A stretch of DNA of 64,000 nt from positions 1,736,001 through 1,800,000 of the forward strand of contig NZ_BAABWX010000001.1 in the NCBI RefSeq assembly GCF_040364665.1, read 5' to 3'. Shown here in pieces: positions 1-8,495 of this stretch. A program made the position numbers and the translations under genes. Position 1 is the first letter of the stretch, and each line of letters begins with the position of its first letter. This DNA comes from Cognatishimia sp. WU-CL00825 (GTDB taxonomy: Bacteria > Pseudomonadota > Alphaproteobacteria > Rhodobacterales > Rhodobacteraceae). The notes under the pieces were generated by a model that saw only the letters and a list, made by a program, of their open reading frames with translations, ran no database searches and was not told the DNA's origin.

Positions 1-377
1 ACACTCGTGAACTGGTCGCTGCGACCTGTATCGTCTTAGACGCCCCGCAGAACGTGTTCTTGCCAGATAAACTTTGGAGCCTCGAAGTTGATCCTGACGA
101 GGCCACGGCACCATACCTTAAATTCGTGCTGACTGACCCCGGTTATCGCTACGCTCTGTGCTTACGTGCATCCGGCACCAGCGGATCGATGCTGAATATC
201 TCCAAGGCGAAACTACTCGATCACCCAATCCCCATTCCACCGATACAAAAGCAGAAGGATTTTGAGAAGATATGGTGGAGAACTCAGGAAACCGTCAAAC
301 GGCTGAAGTCAGAGCTTGAGATGTCAAACGAACTATTTGGATCGCTCTCCCAACGTGCATTCAGCGGTGGTCTGTAG
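1..377 (+). CDS. hsdS: Type I restriction-modification specificity subunit (HsdS), C-terminal part
   Basis: The reading frame is open to the left edge of the window, so only about the last 124 residues are present. They show the end of a type I specificity subunit: the conserved-region pattern SGTSGSMLNISKAKLLDHPI followed by IPIPPIQKQKDFE, then a long helix of the kind that spaces the two target-recognition domains, ending in LFGSLSQRAFSGGL. HsdS selects the DNA sequence recognised by the HsdM methylase and HsdR translocase, which would lie to the left outside the window. The genes that follow on the same strand start 9 bp downstream, so they may be co-transcribed with the restriction system. 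Family assignment is firm; completeness and target cannot be judged. Confidence 0.85.
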   Translation, partial: TRELVAATCIVLDAPQNVFLPDKLWSLEVDPDEATAPYLKFVLTDPGYRYALCLRASGTSGSMLNISKAKLLDHPIPIPPIQKQKDFEKIWWRTQETVKRLKSELEMSNELFGSLSQRAFSGGL

Positions 378-386
378 GATGCTGAG

Positions 387-941
387 ATGAACCTTACCGG
401 CAACCGAAACCAACTTATAAACGTTAGCCCAGCCGTTAGGCCGGAACTTCACCAAATGACGTTGCCCGGTCCGATGCTTCAGCGGGGGTTCTGGCTCTAT
501 GTCTGGCGTGTCGAGACACCCAACCGTGAACGTCTTTATGTAGGCCGCACCGGTGATAGCAGCAGCCCCCATGCCACTGCACCGTATACTCGCATGGGTC
601 AGCACCTTGGCTTCGCAAAGACGCAAAACAGCCTTAGGCGATTGCTTGGTGAAGCTGGTATCGAACCTGAATCTTGTGCTCGATACGATTTGGTTTCGTT
701 CGGTCCCATGTTCCCAGAGGTCGGTCTGAAACCAGATCAAGACCGTGACGAGCAGATGGCCCTGCACAAACCGCTGCGCGATCAGATGGCCGGATTGGAA
801 AAGAAGCTGCGCGATGCACTGGTCGCATCCGGATACGACGTGTTGAATGTGGTCCACAGCAAAAAGCAATTTGATGACGCCCATTGGGCAATGGTGCGTA
901 ACGCATTTTCAATACATTTCCCGGAGTTGATTGATGAGTGA
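387..941 (+). CDS. GIY-YIG-like protein of unknown role beside a type I RM system
   Basis: The product is 184 residues. The middle carries LYVWRVETPNRERLYVGRTG at about residues 37-56, which resembles the two short strands (GIY and YIG) of GIY-YIG nucleases. It is followed by YTRMGQHLG, a candidate for the conserved arginine, and DEQMALHK, a candidate for the helix carrying the metal-binding glutamate. The rest is not recognised. The gene begins 9 bp after hsdS and its last 8 bp overlap the next gene, indicating one operon. A role in defence or modification is inferred from this setting only. It could also be a catalytically dead relative, since the motif spacing is not canonical. Confidence 0.6.
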   Translation: MNLTGNRNQLINVSPAVRPELHQMTLPGPMLQRGFWLYVWRVETPNRERLYVGRTGDSSSPHATAPYTRMGQHLGFAKTQNSLRRLLGEAGIEPESCARYDLVSFGPMFPEVGLKPDQDRDEQMALHKPLRDQMAGLEKKLRDALVASGYDVLNVVHSKKQFDDAHWAMVRNAFSIHFPELIDE

Positions 942-1854
942 TTTAAAGCTGTTCCACCTAAACGGCTCCGATGCCGCCGAAATTCCCGGCAGCGGCCTGG
1001 CCCTTGAAAAATCCTTGCAGACGCTGATCGAGCAAAACCTGGAAACATTCCTTGGTGTTCGTTTTCTGGCGTCAGAATTCTCAACCGGTGCGGAACACGG
1101 TGGGCGGATGGACACGCTGGGTTTGGATGAGAACGGTTACCCCGTGATCATTGAATACAAACGGTCCACAAACATGAACGTCATTAACCAAGGGCTGTTC
1201 TATCTTGATTGGTTGGTCACCCATCGCGGTGATTTCGAGATGTTAGTGCTCAAGACCTTTGGTGCCGAAGCCGCGCAATCGGTTGAATGGTCATCCCCCC
1301 GTCTGATCTGCATCGCCGGTGATTTCAGCAAATATGACGAACACGCCATCAAGCAGATGAACCACAACATCGATCTGATCCGGTACGTGAAATTCGGCGA
1401 CGATTTGGTGCTGCTCGAACAGATCAACGCGGCGGTTGCTCCGACGAATGGAGTCCTTGCACCGAGCGGACCGAAACCGGCTGCTGGCAAGGCCAAGTAT
1501 ACCACGGTGTCAGAGCATCTGGAGAAAGCGGATGATGACCTGACCGACCTTTACGAAGCCGTGAAGGAACATCTGCTGAGCCTTGGAGATGATGTCCAAC
1601 ACAAAGCACTGAGGTTCTATTTCGCCTTTAAGCGGATCAAGAATTTTGCCTGTGTCGAGATCAAGAACCAGGACAAAAAGGTCATGGTTTACCTGAAAGT
1701 TGATCCGGATAGCGTCGATCTGGACGATGGTTTCACACGTGATGTTCGAAAGATCGGTCATTTCGGGACTGGAGATTTAGAGGTCACAATTCGATCTATG
1801 GATGATTTCGAACGAGCCAAGCCGCTCATCGAACGCAGCTATGAGGTTGCCTGA
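934..1854 (+). CDS. NucS-like PD-(D/E)XK domain plus DUF5655-type C-terminal domain protein
   Basis: The ATG at 934 is preferred over the TTG at 931 because GGAG lies about 7 bp upstream; the product is 306 residues. Residues 50-80 contain the PD-(D/E)XK nuclease signature: D60 in GGRMDTLGLDENG, then E74 and K76 in VIIEYKRS. This fits endonucleases of the NucS/DUF91 type, which cleave branched or mismatched DNA. The C-terminal third (from about residue 195, beginning TVSEHLEKADDDL) matches the alpha/beta layout of DUF5655. The gene overlaps its upstream neighbour by 8 bp and is followed 2 bp later by the EVE/GIY-YIG gene, so translation is probably coupled. DNA cleavage is inferred from the motif; the target is unknown. 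Confidence 0.72.
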   Translation: MSDLKLFHLNGSDAAEIPGSGLALEKSLQTLIEQNLETFLGVRFLASEFSTGAEHGGRMDTLGLDENGYPVIIEYKRSTNMNVINQGLFYLDWLVTHRGDFEMLVLKTFGAEAAQSVEWSSPRLICIAGDFSKYDEHAIKQMNHNIDLIRYVKFGDDLVLLEQINAAVAPTNGVLAPSGPKPAAGKAKYTTVSEHLEKADDDLTDLYEAVKEHLLSLGDDVQHKALRFYFAFKRIKNFACVEIKNQDKKVMVYLKVDPDSVDLDDGFTRDVRKIGHFGTGDLEVTIRSMDDFERAKPLIERSYEVA

Positions 1855-1856
1855 GC

Positions 1857-2837
1857 ATGATGGACGAGGCTGAGTTCAAGGATCGACAAATTTGGGTGCG
1901 TGCATTCTATGGCTTTGACCCGGAACATGACGGGCTGATCGGCTTCACGCTCGAACAAAACCGCACCACCATGATGGAAAAAATGCGTGATGGCGATTTG
2001 GTTCTCATCTACGGTGCGGTTGATAGTCTGACAGATCAAGACCTCCGGCGGCAGGCCCTTGGGTTCCTAGAGGTAAAGCTAGAGGAATGTCGTGATCACG
2101 AGAGAATGAGTCCATTATCCATTCAATGGCGCAAAGACCGAGGTTTCCAAGATCGCTGGAACTACGGCATCAGAGTAACTCGTGCATGGCGGGTCACTAA
2201 CCGCGTCCATATCAAAACTATTGCGCCCGAGTCTTACAAAGGTGTCTACAGGTTTGACCGCACTACGAGAGCCAAACTGTTGGAGCCTGATGAGCAACGC
2301 AGAGCACTCAGCCACCATGTGCGTCAGGTTAACGTTTTTGGTGAAGAACCCATAGAACTGGATGACTTGGAAACCGGAACGTTGGAACACGTTCTGATAC
2401 CTTCGAAGGGCATTCCACCTTCATTTGGTGAACGAACATCAACCATAGTCGATGGTGAAAACCACGTATATTTGATGAGGTTCTCCGGAGGAGCCAGTTT
2501 TTTGTTTGGGCGCACTGGATACAACGATGGTCAAGCACTGGTGAAGGTAGGAAGGTCGAACGATCCTACGCGTCGGCTGGCCGAAATCAACAACGGATTT
2601 CCACAACGATCAGTGGAAAGATGGGCGCTTGAGAACTTCCAAAAGTTCCCAAATGGCGAAACTGCCCACCGTGTTGAAACCAACATCAAGTCGGCGTTCG
2701 ATGCCGAATTCACTTCTGAAGGTGGCGAATTCTTTAGCGGTGAATGGGCTTCCATGCAGAACAAATTTCAGAACATTTGTATTTCTTCGATGCCGCACAT
2801 TCTCGGTGCCCCTGCAAAGGCCAAGGGTGTAAAGTGA
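1857..2837 (+). CDS. EVE-like (PUA-fold) domain fused to a GIY-YIG (T5orf172-type) nuclease domain
   Basis: The product is 326 residues with two parts. Residues 8-150 look like an EVE/PUA-type domain: RQIWVRAFYGF, then DGDLVLIYGAV, then RVTRAWRV. Such domains bind modified bases in DNA or RNA. From about residue 202 a GIY-YIG nuclease domain of the T5orf172 kind begins: HVYLMRFSG, ALVKVGRSNDPTRRLAEINN with the conserved arginine, and AHRVETNIKSAF with the likely metal-binding glutamate near residue 270. Family knowledge makes a reader-plus-nuclease fusion a likely modification-dependent restriction enzyme; no activity can be shown from sequence. It starts 2 bp after the previous stop. The next gene follows after 47 bp. 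Confidence 0.7.
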   Translation: MMDEAEFKDRQIWVRAFYGFDPEHDGLIGFTLEQNRTTMMEKMRDGDLVLIYGAVDSLTDQDLRRQALGFLEVKLEECRDHERMSPLSIQWRKDRGFQDRWNYGIRVTRAWRVTNRVHIKTIAPESYKGVYRFDRTTRAKLLEPDEQRRALSHHVRQVNVFGEEPIELDDLETGTLEHVLIPSKGIPPSFGERTSTIVDGENHVYLMRFSGGASFLFGRTGYNDGQALVKVGRSNDPTRRLAEINNGFPQRSVERWALENFQKFPNGETAHRVETNIKSAFDAEFTSEGGEFFSGEWASMQNKFQNICISSMPHILGAPAKAKGVK

Positions 2838-2884
2838 ACGTCCAATGGTAGCCAATACCACAACAAAAATAAATAGGATCAAGA

Positions 2885-4564
2885 ATGCGACTAAGCCGAA
2901 TTGAGATCGAGAATTTTAAGGGCATCGCCGCAAAACAGGTCATTGATCTGGCTCCAATAACATTGCTCTTTGGGGCAAACTCGGCTGGCAAGAGTACGAT
3001 TTTACAAGCTCTGCACTATCTCCGTGAAGTCTTGAGTCGAGCCAATCCTGATCCAGACCAAACCCTAGCGGGTGGTTTGATCGATCTCGGCGGCTTCGCG
3101 AATTTGATCCATGCGCACGATCTGAACCGAACCATGACCGTAAAAATCGTAATCGATGGTGTGGATGGGTTTGGAACAGACCATTTACCCTTGAACGGTG
3201 GTGGCTCGGTGAGCGCACCGGAGTTTGAGCAACTCCCTATTCGCTACTTGCTTGGTGAAAACACAGACGTGAAGGACTACGCGGTGGTTCAAACCATCGG
3301 AGTTAGCGTGTCTGTCGCTTGGAGCGAACTGAACGCTCAACCATACGTCTCCTCAATCTCGGTTGAACTTGACGACGAAGATGTGGCGACAATTTCGTCA
3401 CCGCCTCAATCCGGGCGGGCAACCCTTTCAGACATCAACTTCGAACACAAACTATTCCACCGGATCGTCGAACACGACGAACCTGATGAACAAGACGAAG
3501 GGCTATCTAAGTTCCCGCTTGCCGATGAAGTGGCGGAACTGTCACGGCAGATGGCCGACTCCGATGCCGTCCCAGAATCCAGCTATCGCGTTGCAGTAAA
3601 GACAATCAGCGGGGCGTTGCCCGATCTAAATTCTACATTGACCAGCGATATACGCGACCCAGACGTGTCGAAGGTTGAGTTTGAGAGGACTTCGCCGAGG
3701 GTCCGTGGCCTTGAGAACCTTCTCGACGAACTTGTTGTCGGTCCAATGAGAGTAGCCCGCGACTACTTGAATGAAACAACCTATATCGGTCCACTTCGAG
3801 AGATTCCACCGCGCGGCTTTCAGCCGAAGCTTTCACCGGACGAAGCGCGTTGGGCGCAAGGTCTGGCGGCTTGGGACTTGCTGTTCACCGACCGGAAGGG
3901 GGAATTGCTGAAGCGAGTAAATCTCTGGCTGAGCGGAAAGGACAAGCTGGGAACCAACTACGAAATCTTGCGCACAGAACGTCGGGAAATTCCAGCCACC
4001 AGCCGTATGCACCATTTATTTGCAAGGGGTATCACCGAAGATGATTTGCCAGAACTCCAAGATGCATATTCAGATTTAAACGCGACTAACGAGATCGTTC
4101 TGCGGGACTTCGCCCAGAATATCACTGTCTCGCCAATAGATGTTGGGGTTGGTATTTCGCAGATGATACCTGTTGTCGTAGCTTGCTTGAAAAATGGCTC
4201 CGGGGTTGTAATGGTTGAGCAACCTGAGTTGCATATTCATCCCGCCATCCAGGTTGGACTTGGCGATCTATTCTTGGCTGCAATCAGTTTGGACCAGACC
4301 TCGATCTCTGGCACAAAGACTTTGCTCATAGAAACACACAGTGAGCACATAATGCTGCGGCTACTTCGACGGGTTCGTGAAACTTCAAATGACGAACTCC
4401 CACCTGGCGCACTCGGTACATCTGTGAACGACATAGCGGTAATTTACGTCGAAAACCGTGATCAGACTGTCGAATTTTTCAGGATGAGTGTGGATCAGGA
4501 TGGCGATTTCAGTGACCGCTGGCCGCGAGGGTTTTTCACGGAACGCGCTGAGGAACTGTTCTAA
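2885..4564 (+). CDS. OLD/RecF-like AAA ATPase (DUF3696-type)
   Basis: The product is 559 residues. The N-terminus MRLSRIEIENFKGI is typical of SMC/RecF/OLD-type ATPases. Walker A is GANSAGKST at residues 30-38. Near residue 440 is a Walker B-type strand, VVMVEQPELHIHP, and near residue 482 ETHSEHIMLRLLRR, as in the DUF3696 group of overcoming-lysogenisation-like ATPases. There is no TOPRIM nuclease domain in this protein. Its stop overlaps the next start by one base (TAATG), so the two gene products are probably made in fixed ratio and act together. ATPases of this kind commonly pair with a separate effector in phage-defence modules. That role here is inferred from the neighbourhood. Confidence 0.8.
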   Translation: MRLSRIEIENFKGIAAKQVIDLAPITLLFGANSAGKSTILQALHYLREVLSRANPDPDQTLAGGLIDLGGFANLIHAHDLNRTMTVKIVIDGVDGFGTDHLPLNGGGSVSAPEFEQLPIRYLLGENTDVKDYAVVQTIGVSVSVAWSELNAQPYVSSISVELDDEDVATISSPPQSGRATLSDINFEHKLFHRIVEHDEPDEQDEGLSKFPLADEVAELSRQMADSDAVPESSYRVAVKTISGALPDLNSTLTSDIRDPDVSKVEFERTSPRVRGLENLLDELVVGPMRVARDYLNETTYIGPLREIPPRGFQPKLSPDEARWAQGLAAWDLLFTDRKGELLKRVNLWLSGKDKLGTNYEILRTERREIPATSRMHHLFARGITEDDLPELQDAYSDLNATNEIVLRDFAQNITVSPIDVGVGISQMIPVVVACLKNGSGVVMVEQPELHIHPAIQVGLGDLFLAAISLDQTSISGTKTLLIETHSEHIMLRLLRRVRETSNDELPPGALGTSVNDIAVIYVENRDQTVEFFRMSVDQDGDFSDRWPRGFFTERAEELF

Positions 4565-5502
4565 TGCTCAATGAATACGCGATTGAGCCTCGCATTATGG
4601 GTTCAGATTTCCACTTGTTCAGTTTGCTTCACGGATATTTTGGAATCGAACGCGGCCGGGTTATTGCCCAGTTTCCGAAGCAGTGGAGTAGGCTGGTATT
4701 TGAGGCAGCAAAAACTGCGGAAATGAGAGAGGTTGATTATCTTCGACTAGTTGAACGCCTAAAATCAATCAAGTCCGAGACCTTGTGCCGGAGTGGAAGA
4801 AGCTATGACCCCGAACTTGGAGGATGGCTGGCAAATGCCATAAATGCGCACGCCACCAAGCCGTTTCATGCCATAATTGCTCCTGATAATGCTGTCTCGC
4901 ACCCCTCAATAATCGACATGTCTGAATTTGATCCTGCGTCTGATTTGATGGTGGCCGAGGCGTCGCAAGAGGTTAAGCGAACCGCAACCGATCTGACAGA
5001 ATGCTTGGCTACCTTGCTGAGAATGGCCAACGACGTGACTTTAGTTGATCCTTACTTCGAGATTTTTAGCCCGAGGTATATTGAACCGCTAAGACATTTT
5101 CTTGGCACACTTTCAAACGTGGCAAGTCCAGCCAAAAAAATAAAGATACATCGGCGGTACGACGGACAAGCGAATGATCTCAATGTAATCAGAGCAAATG
5201 CAGTGAATGAGCTTCAAGGGGTTATTCCACAAGGCTACAGCGTCGAGGTATTCGAGTGGGAACAACTTCCAGGAGGCCATGATATTCACGACCGCTATCT
5301 TCTGTGTGATTGTGGCGGAGTATCTATAGGCGCGGGCTTCTCCGAAGAGGGTGACCATGAATTGGCTTTAGTTTCGCTGCTTTCAAATACCGTCGTTCAA
5401 AACCTAAGGAACAGATACCGAGAAGGTAGCGGGGCCTACCGCTTGGCTAAACCAGTGCTGCTGATTGACGAAAACTGCAACGTAGTTGAACGCACGAACT
5501 AG
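4564..5502 (+). CDS. Protein with PLD-like (MIT C-terminal-type) effector region, partner of the ATPase
   Basis: The product is 312 residues and I do not recognise it as a whole. Two parts are informative. Around residues 158-172 is VTLVDPYFEIFSPRY. Around residues 236-256 is GGHDIHDRYLLCDCGGVSIG, which resembles the HDR half-motif of phospholipase D-like domains such as those seen at the C-terminus of MIT-domain proteins. The N-terminal 130 residues show no known motif. The gene overlaps the upstream ATPase gene by one base. A sensor or ATPase coupled to a PLD-like nuclease is a plausible defence arrangement, but only one HDR-type motif is visible, so binding instead of cleavage is possible. 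Confidence 0.5.
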   Translation: MLNEYAIEPRIMGSDFHLFSLLHGYFGIERGRVIAQFPKQWSRLVFEAAKTAEMREVDYLRLVERLKSIKSETLCRSGRSYDPELGGWLANAINAHATKPFHAIIAPDNAVSHPSIIDMSEFDPASDLMVAEASQEVKRTATDLTECLATLLRMANDVTLVDPYFEIFSPRYIEPLRHFLGTLSNVASPAKKIKIHRRYDGQANDLNVIRANAVNELQGVIPQGYSVEVFEWEQLPGGHDIHDRYLLCDCGGVSIGAGFSEEGDHELALVSLLSNTVVQNLRNRYREGSGAYRLAKPVLLIDENCNVVERTN

Positions 5503-5524
5503 GAGCCCACCCGTTCAACAGAGT

Positions 5525-6157
5525 TCACATCCCCCATCGTAGAAGTGCCGCTTCAACGCCCAGGCGATTATCCCTGATCCGCAATACCGCTTGCCGAGAC
5601 AACCCTGTCAACTTGGCTACTGCGGTAGTTCCATTGCCCTGTTCAATCAGTTTGCAAACAACTTCAAATTTATCCCTGTCAAACGATGGTTTTCGACCCG
5701 GATACTTTCGTTCATCACGCCTTGCAGCATCGATCCCAGCCCGTTGCGCGATCTTTGTTGCTTCTGACTGAGCCTGAGCAGTTGCGGCGAGAAATGAGAT
5801 CAAGGCGTCTCTGACTGCTTGTTGTACAGGGTCCTTGGTTGCTCCGTCGAAGACCATGCCATTGATAACTGTCTTTACGACCACGCCAGAATTCATGAAT
5901 TCCCGAACCGTTGAGGTTACGTCTTCGTAAGACCTTCCCAATCGATCCAACCATCTAACAACCAGAACGTCTCCGGCCCTCAAGATATCGAAAAGTCGCC
6001 GTCCTTGGGGGCGGTCAATCAAACGGTGTTTAACGCCCGAGACTCCAACATCAGAAATTACTTCATCTATCACGAATCCTGCTTTTCGTGCTTGAGTCAC
6101 CTGATGTTCCAACGTTTGGTCAAGCGTCGAAACTCTAGCATAAAATACTGTGGCCAC
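5525..6157 (-). CDS. Serine recombinase (Tn3/gamma-delta-type resolvase or invertase)
   Basis: The GTG at 6157 is chosen because a strong ribosome site (AGGAGGG) sits 4-5 bp upstream and the first residues then match the resolvase start. The open frame extends 17 codons further but would run through the res-like repeats. The product is 210 residues. The catalytic domain starts TVFYARVSTLDQ, placing the nucleophile serine at residue 10 as in gamma-delta resolvase. RWLDRLGRSYEDV supplies the active-site arginines. A helix-turn-helix (GTTAVAKLTGLSRQAVLRI) lies at the C-terminus. The gene is convergent with the defence operon and divergent from nothing annotated. It probably resolves or inverts DNA at the repeats just upstream. 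Confidence 0.9.
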   Translation of the reverse strand: MATVFYARVSTLDQTLEHQVTQARKAGFVIDEVISDVGVSGVKHRLIDRPQGRRLFDILRAGDVLVVRWLDRLGRSYEDVTSTVREFMNSGVVVKTVINGMVFDGATKDPVQQAVRDALISFLAATAQAQSEATKIAQRAGIDAARRDERKYPGRKPSFDRDKFEVVCKLIEQGNGTTAVAKLTGLSRQAVLRIRDNRLGVEAALLRWGM

Positions 6158-6170
6158 TACCCCTCCTATA

Positions 6171-6285
6171 TGTCCGTATGGGTAATGTCCGTTGATACAG
6201 GTGTACATTGATTGATTGAAGCCCTAACGGACACAAAAACTCAGTAGAGCGGCCCGTCCGCAACAGTATACCCTAGCGGACAATG
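6171..6285. repeat. Candidate res site: four TGTCCG-type half-sites
   Basis: Four related short motifs lie just upstream of the resolvase start. On the plus strand they are TGTCCGTATGGGTA at 6171 and TGTCCGTTGATAC at 6186. Read on the minus strand they are TGTCCGTTAGGGC (ends near 6222-6233) and TGTCCGCTAGGGTA (near 6270-6282). Two face right and two face left. They match the general TGTCyrnTA form of resolvase half-sites, and a res site is normally next to its resolvase gene, where it also serves as operator. The pairing into subsites I-III is not resolved. Confidence 0.6.
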
Positions 6286-6339
6286 CCTATAGGTCCTCAA
6301 TAAAAGACCAATGTTGGACTGAGGTGACGGCTAGTATTT

Positions 6340-6744
6340 TCAATCTCCGATTGGCCGGACTCGAGGGGCACAGCCAGAACGGCGATCTTGAACTTCAATT
6401 AGACCTGCACCCTCCAGCACAACCACGGCACGGGCCTTGGCACTGGAAGACACCCCGAAGCGTCTTACAGCCGCGTTGCTCAGAACCACCCAGTCCCGTC
6501 CGCGCATCACATGAAGATGCCGCACCGCCAATGCAACAGGCAGCGCCGCACCGGGCAAATTGGCCGCAGCTTCAATCCAACCTATACGGATCGGCCCAGC
6601 CAGGAACTCCCCATCATTGACCTGCTGACCCACAGATGTCGTGGTCGAAGGCAATGTCGCAGGCTGTTCGGCAGCTAAAGATGAAGAAGCATCCCCCAGG
6701 GTCTCAGGCAAGGTGAACAGGCTCAGATCAAACGCCTTGCCCAT
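6340..6744 (-). CDS. Winged-helix-like hypothetical protein of a mobile element
   Basis: The ATG at 6744 is used because it overlaps the stop of the polymerase gene (TAATG), a typical coupled start; the product is 134 residues. The first half is low in structure and rich in Ser, Thr and Gln. The second half, from GPIRIGWIEAAANLPG to GAGLIEVQDRRSGCAPRV, resembles a small winged-helix domain, with VVLSNAAVRRFGVSSSAKARAVVVLE as the likely recognition region. No enzymatic motif is visible. It is the last gene of a three-gene minus-strand unit with the polymerase. A DNA-binding accessory or regulatory role is inferred. Confidence 0.55.
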   Translation of the reverse strand: MGKAFDLSLFTLPETLGDASSSLAAEQPATLPSTTTSVGQQVNDGEFLAGPIRIGWIEAAANLPGAALPVALAVRHLHVMRGRDWVVLSNAAVRRFGVSSSAKARAVVVLEGAGLIEVQDRRSGCAPRVRPIGD

Positions 6745-8495
6745 TACGCAGCCCACTCCGACACATAAGACCACAACCCCACACCGCGTTTGTCCATGAA
6801 CCTATCTGGATACTGGCAAACCTGTTCCACACCTGCCGTAATCACAAACCCGTCCAGCACCACACGGGCGGCGTCCGTCATGATCTCTTTCATCAGATCA
6901 ATGTCAGCCTCCAGGCGATCCACAGCACCATGTATCAGCACCGCATCATGCACGGGTGCACAGACCTCAATCCCAGCTTCCGTCGCATTGATACAAGCTA
7001 GACGCAGCATTTCAGCGCCATTGGCCTGCATCGGGAAATTACGGATCGACCTCTCGTTCGGTTGCACGGGAAGATGACAGCGCCACCCAAATACCGTCTC
7101 GATCCATCCCCGCATCAGCGCCGTCTCCAACATCTGATCCGACCATGACCAGAACTGGTGATACGTTCGCCGATGCAGCGTCAACAAGTCCTGTGCCGCA
7201 ATGGCAGGCTGACCAATCCGCCCACCAAGAGATTCAGCACCCATGCCATATTGCACGGCCAGCACACAGGCTTTGAACATATCCCGCTCTGCGGGGTGGC
7301 TGTCCTTGGTTCCAAATTCAGGTACTGCCCCAGCCTGTTTGGCAAATGCCAGATAAGGATCGCCTGACTGATACGCCGCCATCATCGCTGCATCCCCGGA
7401 CAAGGCCGCCGCGATCCCGAACTCCTGTTGATCCCAATCCAGATAGGCCAGACCGCAGCCAACATCAGAGCGGATAAAGCTACGCCACCAAGCCGACTGA
7501 CCAAAAATGAACCGACTGTTCGATGGCTGATTGCGCCCAGTTCTGGACGCAAAGGGCATCAGGGCAGCACGGTTACGACCATCGTCACCGATCTGAAGGC
7601 GGTTCGTTCGCAGCCCTGATAAGCTCCGGCGCAACTCATGCAAGGGTCGTAACTGCGGAAAGGCCAATGCACGGTCTTTGAACGTATCATTATCAAGCTT
7701 CAGTTTGCCAGATGGCAGACGCGGCCATGCAATCCCTTCCCGCATCAAATACCATTGGAAGGCAGCGGCATTGAACGTGCCATCCACATAGACCCCGTAA
7801 TCCGCATCCACCTTCGCGATCAGAGCATCCCGCACATCATCATGATGGTCTAGAACATTCCTCAGACCAGAATGGTCCATCGGGATGCCTGTCCACTCCA
7901 TCCGTGCCGCTGCCGCCATATACCGACCACGCACCAGTGCACGATCCAGATCGATGTGGTCCAACGCAACCATCGCCGAAAATAGATCACCAGTACCGAC
8001 AACATCTTCCGCGCAATAGTCCAAAATACGCATCTGATCGTCCGCATCCCACGGTCCACCCGCCATGATCAAATCACGGCAGGCATCTTTCACGCCCGCC
8101 GACATCGATCCCAATCCATAAGAGGTCAACGCACCCAAGAGACCCGTACCATACGCCCGATCCCGGCCATTCGTGATCCGCAGATGCTCCACGTAAAGGT
8201 CCAGCACATTGCACGGCATCTCCCAGCCCTGCGCCAGATGCACACCCAGTTCTGCTGACGCCATGAACGACACAAACAGCGCATCCTCCCCCAGATCATA
8301 CGGACATGGGATTGGATGGATCGGATGGGCTGGAGCATTCCCCAACCACGCCCGCTCTTCGCGCCCGCTGCGAAGTTCATGGGCCACCACGCACACAGGT
8401 TTAGGACGACACCCATCTGGGGCTACATATTCAGTATCCAAAACCCAGATCGTGGCAAACCGATCATAGACTGATGGCAATGCAACGCCCTCCAT
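6744..8495 (-). CDS. Phage-type family A DNA polymerase with 3'-5' exonuclease domain
   Basis: The product is 583 residues, about two thirds of bacterial Pol I, and lacks a 5'-3' nuclease domain. A DnaQ-like proofreading domain begins with IWVLDTEYVAP (D20, E22). The polymerase domain shows motif A as YLDWDQQEFGIAAAL near residue 355, motif B around RDMFKACVLAVQYGMG near residue 408, and motif C as APVHDAVLI near residue 519. These are the metal- and nucleotide-binding motifs of family A enzymes, as in phages and some plasmids. The start overlaps the preceding stop by one base and the stop overlaps the following start. It probably replicates or repairs the element carrying it; it is unlikely to be the host's main PolA. 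Confidence 0.88.
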   Translation of the reverse strand: MEGVALPSVYDRFATIWVLDTEYVAPDGCRPKPVCVVAHELRSGREERAWLGNAPAHPIHPIPCPYDLGEDALFVSFMASAELGVHLAQGWEMPCNVLDLYVEHLRITNGRDRAYGTGLLGALTSYGLGSMSAGVKDACRDLIMAGGPWDADDQMRILDYCAEDVVGTGDLFSAMVALDHIDLDRALVRGRYMAAAARMEWTGIPMDHSGLRNVLDHHDDVRDALIAKVDADYGVYVDGTFNAAAFQWYLMREGIAWPRLPSGKLKLDNDTFKDRALAFPQLRPLHELRRSLSGLRTNRLQIGDDGRNRAALMPFASRTGRNQPSNSRFIFGQSAWWRSFIRSDVGCGLAYLDWDQQEFGIAAALSGDAAMMAAYQSGDPYLAFAKQAGAVPEFGTKDSHPAERDMFKACVLAVQYGMGAESLGGRIGQPAIAAQDLLTLHRRTYHQFWSWSDQMLETALMRGWIETVFGWRCHLPVQPNERSIRNFPMQANGAEMLRLACINATEAGIEVCAPVHDAVLIHGAVDRLEADIDLMKEIMTDAARVVLDGFVITAGVEQVCQYPDRFMDKRGVGLWSYVSEWAA

